DNA of 64,000 bases, taken from assembly GCF_009807035.1 (NCBI RefSeq), contig NZ_WUBI01000001.1, positions 744,001 to 808,000 of the forward strand. The letters are read 5' to 3'. Both the position numbers and the translations under genes were made by a program. This DNA is from Paenibacillus dendrobii. GTDB taxonomy: Bacteria; Bacillota; Bacilli; Paenibacillales; Paenibacillaceae. Positions within the stretch are counted from its first letter, which is position 1; every line of letters begins with the position of its first letter. Positions 1-8,751 of this stretch are shown here, piece by piece. Under the pieces are notes generated by a model that saw only the letters and a program-made list of their open reading frames with translations, had not been told where the DNA came from and did no database searches.

Positions 1-109
1 GTTCTGAGAGGGAGAGAATCCCGACCATATGAAGGAGGAGATGTACATGGAGCTCGACGAGTGAATTCAGTGCACCAACAAATAAAGCTAACTAAAGGAG
101 CAGTCATCT

Positions 110-1243
110 ATGAACCCTAAATATCAACCTCTAATGGAGTCGTTTCATTTCAAGAATGGTATGGAAGTAAAGAATCGCATTGTTCATGCGCCAATGACGA
201 TATCTTATTCTCAGCAAGACGGTACGATATCGGATGAGTTAAACACATATTACGAGAGACATTCGAATGGTGTTGGAATGGCTATCACGGGGAGTACCAT
301 AGTCACACCAAATGGCAGGGTATTTGGCGGTGAATTGGCGGCTGATCATGATGATAAGATCCCGAGTCTGCAACGCCTGGCAACAACAATTAAGAAAAGT
401 GGGGCAAAAGCCATTCTGCAAATCTTTCATGGCGGTCGCGAAAGTTCGACCGAACGGGTACCGAACCATGAGATCGTGAGTGCGAGTGCGGTTGCAAAAG
501 AAGGATCGGGTGTAATCCCTCGAGCACTCGAAGAGAAGGAAATTGTGGAGATCATTCGTGCGTTTGGCGCTAGCACACGGAGGGCAATCGAGGCTGGTTT
601 TGACGGGATTGAGATTCACGGGGCGAACCGATTCCTTATTCAACAATTTTTCTCACCGTACACAAATAGGCGCGATGATCGTTGGGGAGGAAATATAGAC
701 AAACGTATGGCATTTCCACTCGCTGTTGTCGATGAAGTGCAAAAAGTGGTGGCTGACTGTGCCAAACAGCCGTTTCTTGTGGGATATCGGTTATCGCCAG
801 AAGAAGAATGGACACCCGGTATTACAATGGCCGATACGCTTAAACTGGTGGACGTCCTCGCAAACAAAAATTTGGATTATTTGCATGTCTCTTTAATGGA
901 CTTTTGGTCTAAGCCTAGACGCGGTGTTGAGGACAATCGCTCTAGAATGGAAATCATTTACGAGCTCGCCCATCAAAGAGTTCCGGTTATCGGTGTAGGT
1001 TCGATCCACACGCCTGACGAGGCTCTAAAAGCGTTACAATCGGGAGTTCCATTTATTGCACTTGGACGAGAACTGATTATCGAACCCGATTGGGTTGAGA
1101 AAATAACGCTAGGTAAGGAAAACGAAATTCGTACTGAACTAACCTTAAAGGATAAAGAACATTTGGGGATAGCGGAAACATTATGGCTGAAAATCATCAA
1201 CACTCCAGGATGGTTCCCTATCGCAGATAAAGTGAAAATTTAA
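110..1243 (+). CDS. NADH:flavin oxidoreductase, old yellow enzyme family
   Basis: A 377-residue TIM-barrel flavoenzyme expected to bind FMN and reduce activated C=C bonds or similar substrates with NAD(P)H. The family signature sits near residues 167-195: EIHGANRFLIQQFFSP followed by NRRDDRWGG. The H-x2-N pair in HGAN corresponds to the substrate-anchoring His/Asn pair of classical OYEs (many bacterial YqjM-like members have His/His). A C-terminal phosphate-binding stretch (GVGSIHTPDEALKALQSG...ALGREL) is present. The ATG follows an AAAGGAG site at about 93-99. It stands alone and ends at a strong terminator. Family assignment is secure; the natural substrate cannot be read from the sequence. 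Confidence 0.9.
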   Translation: MNPKYQPLMESFHFKNGMEVKNRIVHAPMTISYSQQDGTISDELNTYYERHSNGVGMAITGSTIVTPNGRVFGGELAADHDDKIPSLQRLATTIKKSGAKAILQIFHGGRESSTERVPNHEIVSASAVAKEGSGVIPRALEEKEIVEIIRAFGASTRRAIEAGFDGIEIHGANRFLIQQFFSPYTNRRDDRWGGNIDKRMAFPLAVVDEVQKVVADCAKQPFLVGYRLSPEEEWTPGITMADTLKLVDVLANKNLDYLHVSLMDFWSKPRRGVEDNRSRMEIIYELAHQRVPVIGVGSIHTPDEALKALQSGVPFIALGRELIIEPDWVEKITLGKENEIRTELTLKDKEHLGIAETLWLKIINTPGWFPIADKVKI

Positions 1244-1268
1244 TTGTAACGATCCTTAACAATGCTTT

Positions 1269-1290
1269 AGCGCGCCTTAGGCGCGCTTTT
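1269..1290 (+). terminator. Rho-independent terminator of the OYE gene
   Basis: Perfect 8-bp stem AGCGCGCC / GGCGCGCT with a TTA loop, followed by TTT, 26 bases after the stop of the upstream flavoenzyme gene. Confidence 0.8.
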
Positions 1291-1590
1291 CTAGTTTCTT
1301 TTGAACAAATCTACCGTTCGTTTAACACATGCAGCTAGTCCTCCGCGGAATTTTCACTCACCTAACATCCTACCACTCTCTACGCTCTCGATTTTTAGTT
1401 CGGGGATTACAAGACACTGCTGCCCCATTTTTTGAGAGCATTCATTCTTTAATCACAACAAGAAGACTTGGTTTCTGTGTTTCACAGTAGCTTTTTACCG
1501 AAATGGCTCAAGCATTATGAATACGGCAATCCCCTATTCCCTGCAGTTCCAATTCCACTTTGGCAGCACAAATGTCGTAAAACAAAAAAA
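1291..1590. other. Intergenic stretch, no gene seen
   Basis: About 300 bases between convergent genes. I see no open frame with a ribosome site and no recognisable gene remnant on either strand. The region only separates two terminators. Confidence 0.5.
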
Positions 1591-1610
1591 GAGCCTCAGC
1601 TACGCGGCTC
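1591..1610 (-). terminator. Terminator of the VTT-family gene
   Basis: On the minus strand GAGCC ... GGCTC followed by seven T. It lies about 180 bases after the stop of the minus-strand gene, so that transcript has a long 3' untranslated region. The recurrent motif at 1618-1631 precedes it directly. Confidence 0.55.
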
Positions 1611-1617
1611 TTAAGCT

Positions 1618-1631
1618 TGTATATTCTTGTC
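1618..1631 (-). repeat. Recurrent 3'-end motif, copy 1 (GACAAGAATATACA)
   Basis: Minus-strand copy of the 13-14 base motif with consensus GACAAGAACATATA that recurs ahead of terminator hairpins in this window. It lies 8 bases upstream of the hairpin at 1591-1610. Confidence 0.6.
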
Positions 1632-1787
1632 GTCTTCACCCGGGATTATCCCAATAATCTCATCGAGAACTCCCCTGTCTTTACCCTAACCGCACCACAG
1701 CGACAGCACTGCCCTGGCCGTTCAGCCAAGGAGCGCAATCTTCATCATTCTATTGCTAATATTCTAACTTGAATTTCTCTCTACGCC

Positions 1788-2423
1788 TTATTTCATCGTG
1801 TCCGCGGGTTCGGGTGTCACAGCCGCCGAGGCCGTAAAATATGCCTGCAACCTCCGGTTCAACCATAGGGAAGCCGCAATAAATAACGCCACTCCGAGAA
1901 GTTCGACAGGCTGATCGATAAAATCGGACAGATGCGTTCCGATATAGGAAACGCAGAAAACCATGACTCCTTTTCCTAGAGCTACGGCTGCCGCAAAAGA
2001 AACCGTCGGCATTCGCGTTAACCCGGCTGCCATGTTAATAACGACGAACGGTCCTAACGGGAGCAAGCTTAAGAGAAAAACGAAGCTAAACCCGTTCCTC
2101 TGCGCCCATACCATGGCCTTCTGTACTTTCGGCTTGGCCGCCCAGCGGCGAATAAAGGGTGTATCCGACGCTTTGCGAATCAGCCAGAACGTAAGCAAAC
2201 TGCCCGTTACGAGGCCGATCCACGAATATAAAAACCCCAGCCACAACCCATAGATGGCAGCATTAGCGCCAACAATCACGATGGTAGGCAGTGGCGGAAC
2301 AAAAGATTTCAGAAAAGTTAGCAGCATGCCGGGCAGTGGTCCCAACGAGCGAAAACGCTCCAAAAAGAGTTCGATGTTTTGCTCCGTAAAATAGTCCATT
2401 ATGCTGATCTCAGCACCAAACAT
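1788..2423 (-). CDS. TVP38/TMEM64 (VTT/SNARE-associated) family membrane protein
   Basis: A polytopic inner-membrane protein of about 211 residues with the VTT-domain pattern: a GPLPG/PPLPT proline-rich re-entrant segment near residues 25-45, a G-x-N-AAIYG-rich helix, and further helices with GPFVVINMAAGLTRM near the middle. Family members are linked to polyisoprenoid or phospholipid handling and membrane homeostasis; a specific role cannot be assigned. The open frame extends upstream to a TTG at 2450, but the ATG at 2423 is preferred because GGAGG lies 11 bases before it. It appears monocistronic and carries the recurrent 3' motif after its stop. Confidence 0.8.
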   Translation of the reverse strand: MFGAEISIMDYFTEQNIELFLERFRSLGPLPGMLLTFLKSFVPPLPTIVIVGANAAIYGLWLGFLYSWIGLVTGSLLTFWLIRKASDTPFIRRWAAKPKVQKAMVWAQRNGFSFVFLLSLLPLGPFVVINMAAGLTRMPTVSFAAAVALGKGVMVFCVSYIGTHLSDFIDQPVELLGVALFIAASLWLNRRLQAYFTASAAVTPEPADTMK

Positions 2424-2571
2424 AGAATGTAATCCCTCCAATAACTCCAAGTGTTTTCATTATACTACAGGATCGCTCGGTTTCCGGGCGTATATTTTCG
2501 ATAAATTCAAAAAGACACGTTGGAAATGGAGATTTGCCTGGAACAAGAACTTGTACCGAAAAACAAAAAAA

Positions 2572-2587
2572 GTCGCAATTAAGCGAC
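2572..2587 (-). terminator. Terminator of the YheC/YheD-like gene
   Basis: GTCGC / GCGAC stem followed on the minus strand by a run of seven T. It begins about 20 bases after the stop codon of the minus-strand ATP-grasp gene. Confidence 0.65.
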
Positions 2588-2596
2588 CTTTGAACG

Positions 2597-2609
2597 TGTA
2601 TGTTCTTAC
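2597..2609 (-). repeat. Recurrent 3'-end motif, copy 2 (GTAAGAACATACA)
   Basis: Copy of the GACAAGAACATATA motif. Here the TAA stop codon of the ATP-grasp gene is itself part of the motif, and the terminator stem follows about 10 bases later. Confidence 0.6.
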
Positions 2610-3367
2610 TTCAATGTAGCCCTCCTATATCTCATTACTTTCCTGTACATAGACTTATCTGCCAACTTGTTAAAAATATAAGGATCCGGATTGGTGTTAA
2701 CTTCAATAATCCAAGGAATCCAGGAAGTATCAAATCCAATGTCTAGCCCTATTTGTCGTATACCGGGGTATTTTGCATGAAGATGCTTTGCTGTAGCCAC
2801 CCCCAGTTTATCTAATTTATTCATAACTCTTTCTATTTTATTTGATGGGAGATGTGAACCGAACAGCTGGTTTACATCCATAAGCTTTCCACCACTATGA
2901 TAATTAGTCACAATCTTTTTGGGATGGGCTACTCTTCCTATTAGACCTGTTGTCTCCCAAACGCCTTTGGGACTTAACTGAACCATAACCCGTATATCAA
3001 AACGCAGTTTTTTATATTTCACTAAATGAATACCTTTTTGTATCAGGTAGCTTTTCTTATGGGTGGTACGTAAAAGGGAACGGTAGAATGTTTCGTAATC
3101 CCCAAATCCCTTTTCTGTGATATCGAGCTGATAAGCATACTTATCTTTCCTCCGTTGTTCTACGCGAATAACTCCATTCCCATAAGTTCCAATCTCCGGT
3201 TTAACGTAAACCATACCATATAATTTAAGCATCGTTTTAAGGGATGATTTTGAGAACTTCCGGGTATCCAGAATATGATAGCGAACATGATCGTTCCCAA
3301 GGAGCACCTTTGTTTTAATCCATTTGCTCAGGACATACTTGCGAGGTTTATTTTGTATCATTGCCAT
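2606..3367 (-). CDS. YheC/YheD family ATP-grasp protein (spore-coat associated)
   Basis: A 253-residue ATP-grasp ligase-like protein of the YheC/YheD family, whose Bacillus members associate with the endospore coat. Visible features are MVYVKPEIGTYGNGVIRV (nucleotide-binding lysine and glycine-rich loop, about residues 50-68), FDIRVMVQ near 124-131, and the C-terminal metal-binding stretch IEVNTNPDP. The ATG follows AAGGGAG at nine-base spacing. It is divergent from the glycosyltransferase operon, which suggests a shared job at the spore surface. A paralogue lies at 16366. The substrate ligated, if any, is unknown for this family. Confidence 0.85.
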   Translation of the reverse strand: MAMIQNKPRKYVLSKWIKTKVLLGNDHVRYHILDTRKFSKSSLKTMLKLYGMVYVKPEIGTYGNGVIRVEQRRKDKYAYQLDITEKGFGDYETFYRSLLRTTHKKSYLIQKGIHLVKYKKLRFDIRVMVQLSPKGVWETTGLIGRVAHPKKIVTNYHSGGKLMDVNQLFGSHLPSNKIERVMNKLDKLGVATAKHLHAKYPGIRQIGLDIGFDTSWIPWIIEVNTNPDPYIFNKLADKSMYRKVMRYRRATLK

Positions 3368-3485
3368 TGCGATGTTCTCCCTTCACTCACATTAAGAACA
3401 ATCTATGCATCAACTTTATGAACGAAAATAGACATTTGATTGAATTTCGAAAAATAGTGTGTTTTTCACGATCATAACACCCATC

Positions 3486-3511
3486 CCGTTTCATCCCTCC
3501 GGCATATGATA
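3486..3511 (+). promoter_or_regulatory. Possible SigK-type promoter of the glycosyltransferase operon
   Basis: CATATGATA at 3503-3511 fits the SigK -10 form CATA-N3-TA, but the base pair expected for the AC-type -35 is CC rather than AC. It is 32 bases upstream of the first start codon. Weak on its own; it gains some support from the near-perfect example in front of the second YheC/YheD gene. Confidence 0.3.
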
Positions 3512-3542
3512 TTCCGTATATTAGATATATGGAGATGAGCAA

Positions 3543-4337
3543 ATGACAACCCCGATAGATGTATTCATTCCAGCGATTGAGAAAGATCTGGCTACACTCC
3601 CCCATGTCATTGATTCAGTAAGAAAATATGTAAAGCACCCAATCCATGAAATCATTATTGTAGCTCCGCGGAAGCAAAGAATTCTTGATCTTTGTGCGAA
3701 GAAAGGGTGCAGATTCGTTCATGAAGATACGGTTCTGCCGATAACGAAGAAAGACATCCATTATCGATCCAAAACATGGGAGCGGTCCGGATGGCTTTAT
3801 CAGCAACTGCTTAAGCTGGGCGGTGATAAAGTGTGCTCCTCCAAACACTATTTGGTTATTGACGCAGATACAGTATTTATTCGCCCGCATGTCTTCAAGA
3901 TGGGCAACAAATCGGTATTTTACTGCAGAAACTGGAGTCAGAACGAATACTTCAAGACGTATAAAAAATTGATGGGCAAAAGCCGCTCCTCCCGATCGTC
4001 CTTCGTAACACATTACATGCTCTTCAATAAATCAAAAGTAAAACAGCTAAAACAATTCATTGAATCAAGACATCACAGCAGCTGGTATTCGGCGATTATG
4101 AAAAGTATGAATAAATCCAAACAATTCGCTTTTTCGGAATTTGAAACGTACGGGAATTTTCTGTATTCGTCTGATCCCTCAAAGATGATCTTGAAGCCTT
4201 CGAATAATAAAAGCTTACATTCGAGTTTTTCGCAAATATCGCCTTCCCAGATGTCTTCCCTGACCAAGAAATACAGATCAATTTCTTTTCACCAACGCAA
4301 AGAATATGGTAAATCATCGAGGGATGCTTCCAAATGA
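3543..4337 (+). CDS. DUF6492-like GT-A fold glycosyltransferase
   Basis: A 264-residue cytoplasmic protein with a GT-A nucleotide-sugar transferase layout. The N-terminal beta-alpha unit is VFIPAIEKDLATLPHVIDS, and a DxD-type metal motif (VIDADTVF) sits near residue 108, followed by RPHVF. This matches the DUF6492 family, whose substrates are not established. ATG is preceded by GGAG at eight bases. It is first of three genes: the next starts within its stop codon (ATGA), so the two are translationally coupled. Context (GT4 transferase, GDP-mannose synthesis, YheC/D neighbour) suggests decoration of a spore or cell-surface polysaccharide. Confidence 0.7.
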   Translation: MTTPIDVFIPAIEKDLATLPHVIDSVRKYVKHPIHEIIIVAPRKQRILDLCAKKGCRFVHEDTVLPITKKDIHYRSKTWERSGWLYQQLLKLGGDKVCSSKHYLVIDADTVFIRPHVFKMGNKSVFYCRNWSQNEYFKTYKKLMGKSRSSRSSFVTHYMLFNKSKVKQLKQFIESRHHSSWYSAIMKSMNKSKQFAFSEFETYGNFLYSSDPSKMILKPSNNKSLHSSFSQISPSQMSSLTKKYRSISFHQRKEYGKSSRDASK

Positions 4338-5431
4338 TCCCTTATCATGTCGTCTGGAAGGGACCTGTACAAAAAGCAAGTGGACTTGGCCGTGCCAGTA
4401 GAGCGTATGTCCAATCACTAAAGCGACAGGGTGTGGCCGTTAGTATCGGAGCGTCAAATCAGCATAAAAGCAAAAAGGTGCTGATTTATCACCGCATCCC
4501 CAATAGCATTCAATGGAAAAAAGAGCGCAGCATATATGATCTTATAATTTTGAATACCGTTTGGGAAACAAGTAAGATCCCCAATGGCTGGCTTCCCCAT
4601 ATGAACAAATTTGATGCCGTTTGTGTACCCTCCCAGCAGAATAAAAGAACGCTAAGAAACAGCGGCGTGAAAGTCCCGATTTTTGTCGTTCCTCATGGCG
4701 TAAATTCAAAGGAGTTTCATCCGAACAATAAGAGGATGTCTTTGCCGGGTGTGGCAGGTAGGTTTACGTTCGTGTCTGTATTTGGCTTCCAGCACCGCAA
4801 AAATCCGGAGGGCCTGCTAAGGGCATATTGGGAAGAGTTTTCTTCTAAAGATAACGTCGTGCTTGTGATCAAAACTAACGGATATGCGGCACATGAGAAC
4901 GAAAGATGGATCCAGACAAAAATATCGCAATACAAAAAAAGACTGGGAATTCAGAAAGATACGGCTCCCGTTGTCATTATCGGCCGTCAGCTTAGTGAAA
5001 GCCGGCTAAAAGGTTTATATACGCTCGGTGATGTTTTCGTCCTCCCGACTCGTGGCGAGGGGGTTGGACTGCCTTTTCTAGAAGCGCTTGCGAGCGGCGT
5101 ACCGGTCATCACTACAAGTTGGGGCGGGCAAATGGATTTTCTTACGCATAGCAACTCCTTCTTGATTCCGTACCAACTACGGAGCCCGTCAAGCAGCATG
5201 AATAGAGCCATCTCGAAAAAGTTCAGCAACCTGTTTGCGCAAAAGGGGCAACGATGGGCAGAACCGGATCTAGGCAGCTTAAAAAAGCTGATGAGGAAAG
5301 CATACCAAAATCCCGGACTTTGCAAGCACAAAGGACGCCAAGGCAGAAAGGATATGCTCCATTTATCCTGGGACCGGGCCGGGGTAATAATGAAGCATGC
5401 GATTGAAGAAGTCATTCGATCCAAGAAATAA
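4334..5431 (+). CDS. Glycosyltransferase family 4 (GT-B) protein
   Basis: 365 residues with a GT-B fold. The linker motif VVPHGVNSKEFHP lies near residue 120, and the C-terminal nucleotide-sugar site DVFVLPTRGEGVGLPFLEALASGVPVI near 230-260 contains the E-x7-E pattern of retaining GT4 enzymes. Start overlaps the previous stop by four bases. Given the downstream GDP-mannose-forming enzyme, a mannosyl or GDP-mannose-derived donor is a reasonable guess but only inference. The N-terminal region is shorter than in typical GT4 proteins. Confidence 0.85.
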   Translation: MIPYHVVWKGPVQKASGLGRASRAYVQSLKRQGVAVSIGASNQHKSKKVLIYHRIPNSIQWKKERSIYDLIILNTVWETSKIPNGWLPHMNKFDAVCVPSQQNKRTLRNSGVKVPIFVVPHGVNSKEFHPNNKRMSLPGVAGRFTFVSVFGFQHRKNPEGLLRAYWEEFSSKDNVVLVIKTNGYAAHENERWIQTKISQYKKRLGIQKDTAPVVIIGRQLSESRLKGLYTLGDVFVLPTRGEGVGLPFLEALASGVPVITTSWGGQMDFLTHSNSFLIPYQLRSPSSSMNRAISKKFSNLFAQKGQRWAEPDLGSLKKLMRKAYQNPGLCKHKGRQGRKDMLHLSWDRAGVIMKHAIEEVIRSKK

Positions 5432-5470
5432 GAATGGAGGGTGATGTTCCCCAAGGAAGGAGGAATCAGC

Positions 5471-6811
5471 TTGCGTATTATACTGTTATGTGGGGGATCC
5501 GGAAAAAGGCTGTGGCCTTTATCCAACGAGATTCGCTCCAAGGTGTTTCTTAGGCTTTTGAAGTCCGAAGCTGGGGCCAGAGAATCGATGATTGAACGGA
5601 TATGCCGACAATTGGATGAGGTGGGGCTGCTTCAATCCACTTGTATCGTCACGCATCACAGTCAAGTGGAAATTACCCGTAACTATGTTGGCGAACAGAT
5701 CCCTATCCTGACCGAACCCTATAAAAGAGGAACCTTCGCAGCCATTGCTTATGCCGTAAGTTTTCTGCATGAGAAGCTGCAAGCAGATCCGAATGAAACG
5801 ATTTGTGTTCTTCCAGCGGACACTTACGCTGATACCGCGTTTTTTCGCCTGCTCCTTCAATTCCCCGATGTTCTTTTGCATTCTAAGGCAGATCTTGCTC
5901 TCCTCGGAACAAAACCTACCCATCCTTCCAATCAGTTCGGCTATATCGTTCCCGTTCCTCCCAAAGGAAATGACAACTTTTCTTTTATTCGCCAATTCGT
6001 AGAAAAGCCAGATGAGCAAACGGCCTGTCACTTAATCGAACATCATGCGATGTGGAACTGCGGCGTATTTGCATTCCCTTTGAAGTTCATGCTGACATTT
6101 ATGAAGGACAAGGGGCATCCGACCCAAGTTGAGAATTGGATGGAAAATTACGAACATCTTGCAAATGTCAGTTTCGATCGGGAAGTCGTGGAACACACAC
6201 TGTCTGCTGTTGTCATGGGATTTGACGGCTATTGGAATGATCTGGGGAGTTGGATGGCGTTAAGTGATCATTTCGAGAATCAAGTGATCGGGTCAGGGCG
6301 AATATCGGACGAATCCTCTAATAGCCATCTCGTTAACGAACTTCCCTATCCGATCGAAATGATCGGCGTTTCTGATCTCATCGTAGCGGCAAGTTCCGAT
6401 GGCATCCTAATCGCTAACACGGAAAAAGCCAATCAAATCAAGGAACGGCTCGAACATGTGCCGCAGATTCCGATGTATGAAGAGAAAAGATGGGGCTCCT
6501 ATCGGGTCCTGAATTACTGGAAAGATGAAACCGGAAATGAAGTTATATTCAAGCAGGTGAAGCTCATCCACGGAAAATATACGAGCTATCACCAGCATCT
6601 CAAGCGGCAAGAAAGCGTGACGATTGTGACGGGCAGCGCTGAAATTCTAATGGAAGGTAAAAAATATAAGCTGCAGGCGGGCGACGTTCTGCAAATTCCG
6701 GCTGGCACCAAGCATGGAATAAAGGCAGTTACTAATCTTGAGCTAATGGAAGTTTTGTTGGGTCCGGATCTGGCAAAAGAGGATGTTATTCGTATTGCGA
6801 TGGAGTGGTAG
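5471..6811 (+). CDS. manC: Mannose-1-phosphate guanylyltransferase / mannose-6-phosphate isomerase (bifunctional type)
   Basis: About 446 residues. The N-terminal nucleotidyltransferase has the pyrophosphorylase loop LCGGSGKRLWPLSN at the very start, FVEKPD near residue 180 and WNDLGSW near 255. The C-terminal cupin has RWGSYRVLNYW, the metal ligands YHQHLKRQE, and LQAGDVLQIPAGTKHGI. It makes GDP-mannose from mannose-1-phosphate and may isomerise mannose-6-phosphate. An open frame begins with GTG at 5441, but the TTG at 5471 is chosen because AAGGAGG precedes it at seven bases and the conserved N-terminus starts exactly there. Last gene of the operon. Confidence 0.88.
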   Translation: MRIILLCGGSGKRLWPLSNEIRSKVFLRLLKSEAGARESMIERICRQLDEVGLLQSTCIVTHHSQVEITRNYVGEQIPILTEPYKRGTFAAIAYAVSFLHEKLQADPNETICVLPADTYADTAFFRLLLQFPDVLLHSKADLALLGTKPTHPSNQFGYIVPVPPKGNDNFSFIRQFVEKPDEQTACHLIEHHAMWNCGVFAFPLKFMLTFMKDKGHPTQVENWMENYEHLANVSFDREVVEHTLSAVVMGFDGYWNDLGSWMALSDHFENQVIGSGRISDESSNSHLVNELPYPIEMIGVSDLIVAASSDGILIANTEKANQIKERLEHVPQIPMYEEKRWGSYRVLNYWKDETGNEVIFKQVKLIHGKYTSYHQHLKRQESVTIVTGSAEILMEGKKYKLQAGDVLQIPAGTKHGIKAVTNLELMEVLLGPDLAKEDVIRIAMEW

Positions 6812-6901
6812 AGGTTTTTGTGCTAAAGGGACGTTTGCTTTACATCGAAATTGCATCGCCAATCACGAAATTTGGGTAATACTTCTATCCCGATTTATGC
6901 C

Positions 6902-7123
6902 CTACATCTGTGTTTTGGCGATTAACAACCGTTCGGGTGTAGCTGATACTACGATTGATTTCCCCATAGACAGAATTTCGAAATAACGTGCCTTCCTCGG
7001 AAAGGGTCTGCATCCGGGATTTTCTTTAGCTTCAACAAAAATAAGACTATTCTTTTCGCCGTCCAGGTCATCGATCGAGCAATTCAGGTCAATAGCAAGT
7101 TGTGATTGCACACTGAACAGCAT
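6902..7123 (-). pseudogene. N-terminal remnant of a GNAT-type acetyltransferase
   Basis: A 73-codon frame beginning MLFSVQSQLAIDLNC and including FVEAKENPGCRPFPRKARYFE and GKSIVVSATPERL. From memory this pattern matches the N-terminus of a Bacillales GNAT-like protein family that is normally far longer. The frame stops right after that segment, and no downstream half is visible in 6812-6901. No convincing ribosome site precedes it. I read it as a truncated gene; a short functional protein is less likely. Confidence 0.4.
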
Positions 7124-7233
7124 TTCTTATTGTTTCATCATCGTTACCCTTCCATTCGCTTCGCGGACGCAACGAATCACTATAGTCGCATAAATAACAT
7201 GCAGTTTTCACCAAAAGATTAATAGACTTATGT

Positions 7234-7717
7234 TTAATTTTTCATGCTAATATGAAGGAGCTTGTCACGGCGTGACAGCTCCTTGAAATCCAATTGGTCA
7301 CCGTAAACCATATTCATTTTTCGCCGTCTCCTTAAACTTGCGCCTCTACATTTAGGCCATATGAACACCTCTTCCTCACAGGACGGACACACGGCCACAT
7401 ACTCATCACCGCTACTAAATGTCATCAACATGTTGGCAGTTAAATATGAGCCACGATAAGCAGCATCCGCAACAAGAATGTAACGCTTCTCTATCTCATC
7501 TATGGAATGTTGGGCAGCATAGGCGAAAACTTCCTTTGTAAGCGTCCTGAGCTTGCCAATTGCCTCTACATATTTGAAACAAATACTCCTGAAAGAGTTC
7601 GTCAAAAACCTCCTGGCTATATTCCTGCATCAGCTGCTCCAATAACACAGGTACGTTGTCTGTAGAACTGTAGGGTCCTGTCAGCTTACCCCATACATCG
7701 CTATTCCACTTAAACAA
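7234..7717 (-). pseudogene. Frameshifted gene of unknown function
   Basis: Two minus-strand frames join head to tail. The first starts at a TTG (7717) with GGAGG six bases ahead and reads about 50 residues including WGKLTGPYSSTDNVPVLLEQL and FDELFQEYL. The second, in another frame, continues with KYVEAIGKLRTLTKEVFAYA and carries a CPSC-x-EEVFIWPKC cysteine cluster. They meet near 7570-7585. Sense codons on both sides and a good ribosome site on the first half point to a single gene broken by a frameshift, perhaps with an internal deletion. Function not recognised. Confidence 0.5.
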
Positions 7718-7793
7718 GCTTTCCCTCCGTTCCTATGTGCCAACCTCTATCCATTCTACTCGGAGCAATGCACCTCTCCAGGCCCGAACGGGA

Positions 7794-8330
7794 TTATCTG
7801 AAAAAACGAAATACAAGCATCTCCCCCTCTTCGAGGTGGTGACCTAATTCTTCGCTATATTCGCCGTTCGTGCATACACCCAGCGTCTTACGCCAAAACT
7901 TTTGCGCACGCGCATTCCGATTGGTGGGATTAGTCTGCAACTCCCAATGACCTGGCATCTTGTCAATTAACTGCCGCATTGCTTGTTCTCCAACCCCCTT
8001 CCCTCGATACTGACGCAAAAGAAAGAACTCGTTCAAATAATAATTAATGTAGGACGGACATGGCGTATAGGGCGGAGTTGCTACAAAGGCAAGTCCCGCA
8101 GGGAGATCATCCACCTTGATCAGATAGGGGAACAGAACGCCCGGGTGTTCCCACCATACATCAAAAACCCGATTTTGTTCGGCTAATGTCCGGGTATCAT
8201 CCTCTTCAAACACGCCGTAACGATTCGTTTGACGCTCCCAAATTTCGGATAGATCATGCAAATATAGTGGATAAATATTGTTGATAATAAATTTGTCTTC
8301 GGTATCACACAGCTGCAACTCTACCTTCAT
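7794..8330 (-). CDS. GNAT family N-acetyltransferase
   Basis: A 178-residue protein expected to move an acetyl group from acetyl-CoA to an amine. Motif A, with the acetyl-CoA pyrophosphate loop, is LLRQYRGKGVGEQAMRQLI near residues 116-134. NPTNRNARAQKFWRKTLG near the C-terminus fits motif B. The frame extends upstream to 8399, but the ATG at 8330 has AAGGAAG at nine bases and begins MKVELQLCDTED, the usual place for the first strand. Substrate unknown; a resistance or protein-modifying role is equally open. Confidence 0.85.
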   Translation of the reverse strand: MKVELQLCDTEDKFIINNIYPLYLHDLSEIWERQTNRYGVFEEDDTRTLAEQNRVFDVWWEHPGVLFPYLIKVDDLPAGLAFVATPPYTPCPSYINYYLNEFFLLRQYRGKGVGEQAMRQLIDKMPGHWELQTNPTNRNARAQKFWRKTLGVCTNGEYSEELGHHLEEGEMLVFRFFR

Positions 8331-8444
8331 AGCTGGCCACTTCCTTCGCTTGGTTAATGCAATTATATAACCAAAAGTATACAGACCCTCGATATTCAAA
8401 AATAGGCAAACAATGCTTATAACCGTTTACGCTACAAATCAAAA

Positions 8445-8476
8445 GGCTCGCATCGGATTTAATCCCAACACGAGCC
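8445..8476 (-). terminator. Terminator of the CD3324-type gene
   Basis: On the minus strand GGCTCG ... CGAGCC with additional pairing between TGGGATT and AATCCG inside, followed by TTTTGATTT, five bases after the stop codon. Confidence 0.7.
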
Positions 8477-8481
8477 TATCG

Positions 8482-8751
8482 CTATTTTTCTTTTTTATAC
8501 ACGATCTTCCTGATGCTATCTTCAGATAGGCAATACGAGTCCGTGAGCTGGTCAATACTATGGCCCATTCGGAATAATTGCTTAATCTCTAGATTTCGCT
8601 TCTGCAGATACTCTCTCTGCCCCGAAATCTGCCCCCACTTTCTTCTGCGCCCTTCGGGAGAAGGAACATAGAGCACACTGCCGTGTACATATTTTTGAAT
8701 TTCATGGAGTAAATAGTCGGGTAAAATCTCACTCGCTGATACATATTTCAT
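8482..8751 (-). CDS. CD3324-type small putative DNA-binding protein
   Basis: 89 residues starting MKYVSASEILPDYLL. The pattern of an N-terminal QKY-hydrophobic segment, a basic middle (RRRKWG), and a C-terminal helix-turn-helix (IKQLFRMGHSIDQLTDSYCLSEDSIRKIVYKKE) matches the family annotated CD3324, distantly Mor-activator-like. Probably a small transcription regulator; targets unknown. The longer frame to 8880 is not used: the ATG at 8751 has AAGGGG nine bases upstream. It is monocistronic with its own terminator. Confidence 0.75.
   Translation of the reverse strand: MKYVSASEILPDYLLHEIQKYVHGSVLYVPSPEGRRRKWGQISGQREYLQKRNLEIKQLFRMGHSIDQLTDSYCLSEDSIRKIVYKKEK

Noticed and set aside
1..61. Possible C-terminus of an upstream gene ending MKEEMYMELDE
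   Set aside because: Only about 17 codons lie in the window and an in-frame stop precedes them at the left edge, so it cannot be supported.
2540..2553. ACAAGAACTTGTAC, a partial match to the recurrent motif in the plus orientation
   Set aside because: It is a small palindrome on the far side of the hairpin and lacks the ATATA half, so it was not counted.
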